In this document: positions 57,074-64,000 of the stretch, one piece after another
Layout of the letters: every line of letters begins with the position of its first letter
How positions within the stretch are numbered: the stretch's first letter is position 1
From: Ornithodoros turicata
Taxonomy: Eukaryota > Arthropoda > Arachnida > Ixodida > Argasidae
Length of the DNA: 64,000 nucleotides
Reading direction: 5' to 3'
NCBI RefSeq assembly: GCF_037126465.1
Contig: NC_088205.1
Span: 32,099,482-32,163,481 of the forward strand
The notes under the pieces: generated by a model
Seen by the model: the letters and a program-made list of their open reading frames with translations, nothing else
Database searches by the model: none
Told to the model about the DNA's origin: nothing
Made by a program: the position numbers and the translations under genes

Positions 57074-58384
57074 TTACAGAGACACGTTCTTAAGCTTGCT
57101 CTTTCCTGTCCTGGCAATGTACAGTTCACGTGTCCCGTTGTTGGTTTTGCTCAGCCATACGTGCGATGATTGTATCCCACGAAAAATTTTCACAGACGCC
57201 CATTCTTCGTTCTTGGCTGTGCGCAATTCTGAAATGAGTTCAGAGGGCAAATGGAGTAAGTGCACCCCCTTTAGCTTGGATGAGAGAGAGTGGATTAGGT
57301 CACGTGGCGTCAAGATCGCTTCCCGTGCAGGACATCTCAAATTGTGAAGTGTTGCGTAATGCTTGACAATCCCGCCTACGCCATCACATGCACTTTTTCC
57401 GTGACCGGTGGCTGTAAACATCCATCTCGCTTCATGAAAATCCGTCTTCCCTAGCTCAGACAACATAAAGCGGTTCATAAAATGACTTGCTGCACCATCC
57501 GAAATGTACACGACATTTTTAGCAATTGGCAGATTTTCGTCCAGACAGTCCTCTACAGCTTTCCTTGCGAACAAAGCGTGCGCAGAGTCGTGAGAGAGGT
57601 CTTGGCTTACCGCAGCAAAGCTTTCTGTCTGATGCTGTGTTTTCACAACACACGTGAAAATAGACAGCTGTTGCTTGCTCCAGTGGTAGGACTGGACCTC
57701 ATCTGGCAGAACGACAGTCCAGTTTTCGGCGAAGTCGTAATGCAGGATGTACGTCGCGTCGGGGACAGATGTTTTGCAATCGTGAATGAGTGTGCTCTGA
57801 ATGCCCCTGATGTAACCGTGAGCGATATTGGCCGCGGTCCACTTTCGCACTTCGTTGAGAAATTCTGTAGCGTCCAATTCCTTTTTTACCAGCTGTCCAC
57901 CCTCCCACGTCGCCACTCGGATATCCTCGTCTTCATCAATTCTAAGCTTTTCCAGAGTTATTCCTTCCTCACGTGGGCAATTTTGGCACTGCTGCAAGTA
58001 GCACTGTTCTGTGGGATCGTTGCAGAGGTAAAAGCACTTCACCATGTCAGCGTCAACTATTCCCTGACAGCTGCTCCGTACTGCAGAAATGCACAAGTGA
58101 AAATTTGCGCAGTATACACACACACACACTTCATGCTGGGGCTGTATTTTTACCCATTTTGGGCGCAAGGAATAAAATTTTGTGAGTCCAATTTTAGAGG
58201 TTGAGTGCTGCTCTTTGAATATGCGATAAGTTTCCCTAATGGAGCGCTTCATGTATCGCTTAGCCACTTTGACTTTCTCGTCGTCAACAGTTGCGGTAAC
58301 CACATCCTTTCGATTGGGGCTCTGTAGTGTGCATTGCGGGTCATCATCCGTGTAGTACTTGCTTGCAGCGGCCACCATCTTCAT
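57074..58384 (-). CDS. transposase, catalytic part (possibly Sola-like)
   Basis: 436 codons without a stop. Residues 70-98 hold FYSLRPKWV and a cysteine cluster (CVCVYC...C) that may bind zinc, with more Cys at 117-136. The likely RNase H-like core shows YILHYDFAENW (D217), VVYISDGAASHFMNRF (D296) and FTATGHGKSACDGVGG (about 325-337). This D...SDGA...GHGKxxCDGxGG pattern recurs in animal DNA transposons; I believe it is Sola-type, from memory. The 4-bp target duplication is compatible. Codon 1 is preceded by TGAAGC, and the upstream frame overlaps by 41 bp, so a frameshift or two-frame expression joins it to the next entry. Confidence 0.75.
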   Translation of the reverse strand: MKMVAAASKYYTDDDPQCTLQSPNRKDVVTATVDDEKVKVAKRYMKRSIRETYRIFKEQHSTSKIGLTKFYSLRPKWVKIQPQHEVCVCVYCANFHLCISAVRSSCQGIVDADMVKCFYLCNDPTEQCYLQQCQNCPREEGITLEKLRIDEDEDIRVATWEGGQLVKKELDATEFLNEVRKWTAANIAHGYIRGIQSTLIHDCKTSVPDATYILHYDFAENWTVVLPDEVQSYHWSKQQLSIFTCVVKTQHQTESFAAVSQDLSHDSAHALFARKAVEDCLDENLPIAKNVVYISDGAASHFMNRFMLSELGKTDFHEARWMFTATGHGKSACDGVGGIVKHYATLHNLRCPAREAILTPRDLIHSLSSKLKGVHLLHLPSELISELRTAKNEEWASVKIFRGIQSSHVWLSKTNNGTRELYIARTGKSKLKNVSL

Positions 58385-58991
58385 GCTTCAGTTTTCTTCC
58401 TTCGTACCTGTCTGGTTCAGCCCATACACCTCTTCTGCTTTTTATCTTGCGGGCCTTCAAAATCAGGTGCTTAGTAGCTTCTGGTATGACCCTTCTGATA
58501 TCTCGAGTAGACATTGAGCTTGGGAGTAAAGTGAAAAGGCGGCAACGCTCTCGATAGGTATCGCAAGCTGAAAGCGCCTCGCGAAAGTTGCTTGCCCATT
58601 CCGTACAAACTTGACAGGTATCAGCCTCGTCACCCGACGCCTCACTTTCATAGGCTGCACTGACTTTTTTTGACATCTCTCGTTGGAGTTCACGCTTCTT
58701 CCGTCTGGTGTACGCTCCGCGCAAGCGCCTTTTAATTGCACCGGGCGGTTTTAACGGCGAAACGTCAACGTTTGCCACAGACAGGTTCTCATTTACACTG
58801 TCGATGATGTCATCCCTTGAAACAAACTCAAAGTCAGATGGCGAAGAGGCACTCTTGCTTTCTTTTCCGGCCGTGATCTTTTCTTGGAAATGCCTGAAGC
58901 AATGATGACAGAGGTAGTCCTCATCGCTTACCTGTGACGCTTGATTGACTGTCAAAATCAGCTTTAGGGATGCCAAATCCAAGTCCGCCAC
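58344..58991 (-). CDS. transposase, N-terminal part
   Basis: 215 codons in a different frame from the catalytic part and overlapping its start. It contains LCHHCFRHF and CQVCTEW, a basic stretch (KRRLRGAYTRRKKRELQREM), and ends KARKIKSRRGVWAEP. It probably forms the DNA-binding half. A further piece, CIEHIALTGRS, is readable at 58930-59148 in another frame, and a good donor sequence (ACAG|GTAAGC) lies at about 58932, so introns may be present. Confidence 0.55.
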   Translation of the reverse strand: MADLDLASLKLILTVNQASQVSDEDYLCHHCFRHFQEKITAGKESKSASSPSDFEFVSRDDIIDSVNENLSVANVDVSPLKPPGAIKRRLRGAYTRRKKRELQREMSKKVSAAYESEASGDEADTCQVCTEWASNFREALSACDTYRERCRLFTLLPSSMSTRDIRRVIPEATKHLILKARKIKSRRGVWAEPDRYEGRKLKHEDGGRCKQVLHG

Positions 58992-60377
58992 AGCTTTCCG
59001 TCGTCTCTGGTCCAGACGAATCTTCTTCTTGTTGTAGCTCCGTAGTCCGCACAGAACGTCCGGTCAGAGCTATATGCTCGATACATTGCGAAGGTGGAGA
59101 CGGGTCTACCAGAGAGAAGCTACTTGTGCAGAAGCTCCAAGTGTACATATGGCAAGTCCACTCATGAGCACGTCACAAATTTATTGTCACCTTGGATACC
59201 GACGGCGCAGCAAAGCAATTATAAGGCAAACACCGCCAAAGAGTATAGACTTCCACCCCCCATGAAGCTCAGCTTCCACCCCACATGAGCTCCCAGAGGT
59301 GAAATCAGCAGAGCGCTCTGAGCACCTTGACAAATTACCACAAAGGAATAATTCAAAGAAACAAAAACAAATTTAGATGTCATGGTGCTAGCAGCAACTG
59401 ACATGCCCGCTAATTTGCTTCTTTGGACGCACATTACATTAGCAGCAGAACCGCACTAAAACTGATATTGGAGTGCACATTCTCCTCATACCTATTCCAC
59501 TGTAGTTGGCGTGAAATTCGTGTCCGGGTTCGAGTTTCTTGTGGCTTTCTGCATTCCGGCTGCGAGTGACACCATGTTTATGAAACGGGCGTCGGGCGAA
59601 GCGTAGACTGATTGCTGCCGTCTCCGGGCCTTTTGCGTCGACATTTCACTCCTCGAAAGCAAACGCCAAACACAAGCGTTATCCACTTGACTAGAAAAAC
59701 AACCACTGCATTGTACTAACATTTGGGCAGTTCGTACATAGCAGACAAGTTTTGCGGCGCGAGAACAGCACAAACAAACAAGACGCACAAAACTGCGCCG
59801 ATCATGATTTCACGATAACCCGGTGACGCCGATATCGGCGTCGTGCTGTTCTTGCGACGCAAAACTTAGCTCGATGAGTTGAAGCACTGATAGTAAACAG
59901 GTACTCACCTTCTGCGAAATGTATTTCACGCTAATCGCCCACCAAAGTCGACAGATCGGAGGAGGTCGGCGAAAATCCACACCGAAAGAACTCGCAATTT
60001 TCAATGATGCCCAATGTTGTTGACACTCAAACACGTAAAAAGCAACATATTCTTTGATGAATATCAAGAAATATATTTGATTTCTCCAAAATCCCATGAG
60101 CTGTTTTTCGACAGTGTCCAAATACACGTTCAAGTGTTTGAAAACAAGCTTTCAAACACAACCGAAGCGCACTTTTGTATCACGGCACGGTCACACTGGT
60201 TATACACGCGTGTCTTTGAACATGTTCTGACGGCGTTTTCGCAGTGTGACCACAACTGTTGAGCCATACATGTATGGGGGATGTTTGTCAGGCATTTTCG
60301 TCAAACATGTTTGAGGGAATGTTCGTGTTTGGTGTTTTATGTTTAACCAGTGTGACTGCAGCCTTAGTCTCTTACTC
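58992..60377 (-). other. transposon interior, 5' side of the transposase
   Basis: A minus-strand frame at 59492-59644 (MSTQKARRRQQSVYASPDAR) that ends at a TAG followed by GTATGAGG looks exon-like and could be a first exon. 60188-60362 is flanked by GGTCACACTGGTTA and TAACCAGTGTGAC-type inverted words and may be a small nested MITE. Otherwise nothing is recognised. Confidence 0.4.
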
Positions 60378-61181
60378 ATGTTAGGACCCCTCCTTTATCT
60401 CAGCCATCGTGGAAGCAACAAAATGAGGTATCCGAACAGGAAGCGAACTTCTAATCCTTTCATTCGGCTTGAAGGACTAGGCTGCAAGGCGCCGCGAAGG
60501 GACGTCAGTGTAAACGAGCGCGCTTCTTCGGCCGGTCTTTTGAGACAAAATTTGGTTATTGGCGGTTAATGACGACACATTTGTCTAGCACTGAAAGAAA
60601 TTTCGTCGAAATTAAAGCTGGTGTTTTTGGGAACCGAGGGTCTAAACTTGTTAAATTTTCAGTGAGTGTCTTCTACAACAGCGCCTGTACGACAAGAACT
60701 ATCTAACCCAAAAAAGTGAGACCTGCACCAATCGAAAGAGCTTGCCTTGCCGAGTACGGTGATGTAAATTTCATTGCTCAGTTCGTAAATCTGCCTAAGA
60801 AATAGAGCGACGAATTCAAACAAGTGTTGCACTTTTTGCAAAGTTTGCGATTTTTTTAAAAATTAACGGTGGCATCCGGAGCCGCCAAAGTTCGTAGGCG
60901 TAGAGTACCGGGTGCTGTGCATTCCACGACGGAGATTCTGTCGGATACCTTAAAAAAGTCCGGAGCTACGACGCTTTGAACAAGGCAAAAAACGCCGCGA
61001 CGCAAAAACGGGGAGCGCACATTGTCAGCTTTAGCGATTTTTAAAATCGTAACCAAACAACATACGGACTTAATTTTTGCGTGATTTTTCTACACAGACA
61101 TTGGTCTACAATATATATTTTTTCTGGACAAGTCGAAGGTATGACCCGGACCAACCTGTCTGCCCCGACGTGAAATCACCC
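60378..61181. repeat. right terminal inverted repeat of the 5.4-kb transposon
   Basis: About 804 bp matching 55817-56622 in inverse orientation. Confidence 0.85.
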
Positions 61182-61480
61182 AGGCTTTGGCTGGACCGGG
61201 CTCGGGCTTTCGGCTAAGCCCCGTGCAGTGCTCTAGTAGACGTATTTCAGTTATGCTGTATGGCTCCACCAAGTCTATCGCATATTATTTCCACTGGTTC
61301 TTGTAATCTGAGCTTTCCTGCTTGCTTGGGAATTTCCTTTTTTTTTTCTTTTTTTTGTTACTTCGCAATTTTACTTGGAGCATGAATTGATTATGAAATC
61401 ATCTAACAATGTTCCTGTGGAGGGTTATAAAGTACCGACTGCCCGTAAGAATGTCAACTCTTCATTGATTTCTTGACAAG

Positions 61481-61971
61481 ACCTGGTGGACCTTCACGAG
61501 CAACTGGGACGACCGTCAAAGGGAATTCTGCTCAGTAATGGCAGGGCACTGCTATCGGAGTCACTGGCAGAAGAAATCATTCTCAAGTATGTGTATGAAC
61601 ACGGCAGGGATTCTCCGCAGACCATACAGAAGGACATGCAGTCAGTGTTCGAGCTGCCCTTACCATTGATCCAACACGTTGTCAAACGAAGCTTCAACGT
61701 CAAAGTGGGAAAGGACCGAAAATACATACGGCAAAAGTTCGAAGAACGAATGAACCAAGTTTGCAACCAGGCAGTGGCCGAAACTAGCGCTCAGAAGGTG
61801 AAGTTGCTGCAAGTGGGACAAGAAGTGGCCACCAACGAGGCGTCCGAAATGCCCGTGCTACTCATTAAACCGACGCCCAAGAGGAAAGCAAAGCCCAAAA
61901 GCTTGGAGCAGAAGTTGAAGGATCAAGAACAGCCCTCGAGTCAAAAGGGACCACAAATTGTTTCTTGGCAG
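61481..61971 (+). CDS. unrecognised gene, exon 2
   Basis: 491 bp between TTGACAAG and GGCAG|GTGAGA, entering in phase 1 and leaving in phase 0. Joined to 53836-54088 the product runs on as DLVDLHEQLGRPSKGILLSN. It contains EEIILKYVYEHGRDSP, LIQHVVKRSFNVKVGKDRKY and a lysine-rich segment (KPTPKRKAKPKSLEQKLKDQ) that suggests a nuclear or nucleic-acid-associated protein. The gene must continue to the right, outside or late in the window. The family is unknown to me. Confidence 0.75.
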
Positions 61972-62101
61972 GTGAGAAATATTTTTGATGGGCACATCGC
62001 GCTATCATGGTTTCGTTTTATACGTATGTGTTTACTCTAAATGAGACAGAGACAAAAATATGCCAGGTGAAGTAGAAATTAGGATTACAAGCCCTTGGGA
62101 G

Positions 62102-62268
62102 CAGGGCCGGCGATAGGGGGGGGGGGGCGAGTATAGCTTGCGCTCCCGCGCACGAAGCCCTCAACCAGGGATTACTTTTTTTAAATATCAAGTATGCACT
62201 TAATCATGTGAAACAGGCCCCGCGATATGCTTTGCCTCAGGCCCCGCACACCCCTAGCACCGGCCCTG
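62102..62268. mobile_element. 167-bp hAT MITE (CAGGGCCGGCGATAG ends)
   Basis: CAGGGCCGGCGATAG is inverted as CTAGCACCGGCCCTG. The flanks CTTGGGAG and CTTGGGAT agree at 7 of 8 positions. A G-run lies inside the left end. No coding capacity. Confidence 0.87.
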
Positions 62269-63152
62269 CTTGGGATACATATGCGCAGGAAAGAACGAGG
62301 GCAGCACGCAATCCCAATCTCGCGGGTCAATAGTTGCCCAGTGGTGAGATGCGCGCCATCTTTTTATTTTCATTTTTTCGTTTGTAGTATTTGGTTCCGC
62401 CTGTTCCGTGAAGTCGACCGGTGGCGTTACTAGCAGACGATTCTCGGCAGCCAATAAAAAGTCCTCGGCTGACATGACGTCACAACACGCGAGGAGTAGC
62501 TGGGGGCATACCTCGGCAAAACCCACTCATGAGCAAAGATTTCCCTGGACCCCCCCCCCCCCCCCCTGAAATTTCTGAGATTGTCCAATACAGCTCGGCT
62601 GCCAATGCATATACAGTCAACCCTCGATTTATGAACACCCTTCGTTTCTCGAAGAAAAATCGTTCATAGATCGGGGTTTAAGGTTTCGCGGCAGGGAAAT
62701 GGGCTGAAATACGACGGGAAGTGCACTAGATTACGATTATTTGTGAAAATACTCCGTGACTGTGCTCTGCAGTCTGTACCATATATTCGACTGTATTTGT
62801 CTTCTTCGGAAGAGGCGATCGAAGTCTGGCACTTGACTCGTCCGCCTGGTCCTCGAAGCACTGTATCGTACTGTGAATGTGATTCCAAGCTGAGCGAGCT
62901 GTCACAGCTTCGGAACAGTCCTGCTAGTTATCTCCACTGTCACTATGATCACCCTCGTCACCATCATTTGACAACTGCACTAAAGCACCATTATCAAGCG
63001 GCTCACCTGTGTGTTCACCGTCAGCACAGGAAATCCACTCCTCTGTTCTCTGTCTCTCATTCTTGTGGCTGCGGGACACTGGACGATTGTTTTACCTTTA
63101 TGCTTTGTTTATCTTTATTGACGTGATCCCAGTACTTCCCCGTGTGTTAAAA

Positions 63153-63315
63153 ACAGGGTGTCGAACCGAACCCGAACCGAAAACCGTACCCGAACCGGTA
63201 TTTTTGCCGGAACCGAACCCGAACCCGAACCGAAATTTTCGGAACACTGCTGAACCCGAACCGGAGCAGAACCATAAAAAATAATAGCGGTAACCGGTTC
63301 GCAACAAAACGGTTC
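63153..63315. repeat. AACCGAACCCG-rich repeat, possible MITE
   Basis: CAGGGTGTCGAACCGAACCC begins a stretch of degenerate CCGAACC words, and ACGGTTCGGACA closes it in inverse orientation. The ends match only partly and no target duplication was found. Confidence 0.45.
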
Positions 63316-64000
63316 GGACATAGAAGTCAGCACAAGAGTTCCTCTCTATCCCCGAACGAACACACATCGGTATCATCATCACGCGCCTATATCATGGATT
63401 TCAGAAATTTTCACCTAGCAGTCAGACGACGACGTATAGTAAGTATACTTTCAGCAGCTTTTTAACATGTTGAAGCGCAGTTGCCCTTGTGAGCGCCGCG
63501 GCTGGCGCCCCACGCACGCGGTGATGCGGCGTCTACTCTTCAGAGACGAGGTGCCACGCGGACGAGTGCAACAGGAATGGAGTAGGCCAGTTATGTAGCT
63601 CTACACGACGAATATGTGATCAAATAAGCGCCCAAGATTTCTTTTTACACGTGAGCAGTAAAAATTAAACAAGTCAGAAACATGAGAAGTGGAGAAGGAG
63701 CGTACGCAGAACGGTGCCTGTTCGATTGATCGTGGTTTGAAAAGTAAATGTGGTTCTGCTTATTGGTAGTGCAATTGTGTCGTGATACATTGCCTTTGTA
63801 AGGTGGATTAACTAGTACACTGCTGTGAGCTCGGACAGAGTAAGGCTGGCAGGCTTATTTTCGACATGCTTCAGTACGGTTTCAGATCGATTCACGCTGC
63901 GAAGGCAGTGTGCCGGCAAGTACTGTCGTCTATCTTACGCTGTCCGTCTTATTAGGCTTCCTTTAAGTTTATCTTGCTGGCACTGTGCGTGTGAAAAAGA

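Larger units (their letters stand above)
55817..61181 (-). mobile_element. 5.4-kb DNA transposon with 0.8-kb terminal inverted repeats
   Basis: GGGTGATTTCACGTCGGGGC starts the element and its exact inverse ends it. AGGC is duplicated at 55813-55816 and 61182-61185. The inverted arms run about 800 bp (to about 56622 and from about 60378) with scattered differences; they carry CGTAGCTCCGG, GGACCCCTCCTTTATCTC and other shared landmarks. The centre encodes a transposase on the minus strand. A 4-bp duplication occurs in Sola and Chapaev. The element lies in the first intron of the unrecognised gene, opposite in orientation. Confidence 0.9.
55559..61235. mobile_element. MITE (TAGAGCACTG ends) split by a large transposon
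   Basis: The two ends TAGAGCACTGCGCGGGCC and CCCCGTGCAGTGCTCTA belong to the same family as the 46984-47694 element. Only 55559-55816 and 61186-61235 (about 310 bp) are the MITE itself. The remainder is the 5.4-kb transposon below plus its 4-bp duplication. Its own target duplication is not clear. Confidence 0.8.
61972..64000 (+). other. presumed intron and flank, no further exon recognised
   Basis: It contains the hAT MITE below, a poly-C run at 62551-62568, a CAGTCAACCCTCGATTTATG word near 62613 that resembles ends of Tigger/pogo-type MITEs, and an AACCGAACCCG-rich stretch at 63153-63310. No exon was identified. Confidence 0.4.

Noticed and set aside
57482..58204. 240-codon plus-strand frame
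   Set aside because: It is antisense to the transposase, whose minus-strand frame shows conserved motifs and is longer.

Overview
This window is animal nuclear DNA and most likely comes from a hard tick (Ixodidae) or a close chelicerate. Three lines of evidence support that. Two genes have GT-AG introns with phase-consistent exons and are recognisable as metazoan ITFG2 and FDXACB1. A tRNA-derived SINE at about 52.56-52.78 kb resembles the Ruka-type SINE of ixodid ticks as I remember it. The DNA is densely filled with mariner, hAT-like, Penelope and fold-back elements. Nothing prokaryotic is present. The organism call rests on recall and was not searched.

Layout. 1-4.28 kb is non-coding DNA with an hAT-like MITE with a perfect 8-bp target duplication, a fold-back element, a short degenerate telomere-like tract and one end of a TA-target MITE. 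4.28-23.88 kb is a 208/211-bp tandem satellite of about 60 units. It is split into three blocks by two transposons that landed inside it: a 3.2-kb element at 10700-13926 (8-bp duplication) and a 3.7-kb element at 15080-18796 (2-bp duplication). The second one itself contains a 1.4-kb element (16618-18004) with similar CCCAG ends. 23.93-39.5 kb is ITFG2 (KICSTOR subunit, nutrient control of mTORC1) on the plus strand. Its first codon lies about 50 bp beyond the satellite, and its introns hold a broken Penelope-like element, a mariner with two nonsense codons, a TA MITE and a TTAA-target element. 39.5-49.4 kb is intergenic DNA with an hAT MITE, a second mariner inactivated by an 11-bp templated insertion, a perfect 29-bp-arm palindrome, a 711-bp MITE and a 681-bp fold-back.

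49.46-53.69 kb is an FDXACB1-like gene on the minus strand. It reads an N-terminal Rossmann methyltransferase-like part into a C-terminal FDX-ACB domain. 150 bp away, head to head, an unrecognised plus-strand gene starts at 53836. Its first intron (7.4 kb) contains a MITE that was split by a 5.4-kb DNA transposon (55817-61181). That transposon has 0.8-kb terminal inverted repeats, a 4-bp AGGC duplication and a near-intact, possibly Sola-like, transposase. The second exon of the host gene follows at 61481-61971. The end of the window holds another hAT MITE and diverged repeats.

The genes do not form a pathway. ITFG2 acts in lysosomal nutrient sensing; the function of FDXACB1 is poorly known. 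The strongest material is the nested insertion history, which can be read almost to the base from target-site duplications, and the satellite that sits directly upstream of a conserved gene.
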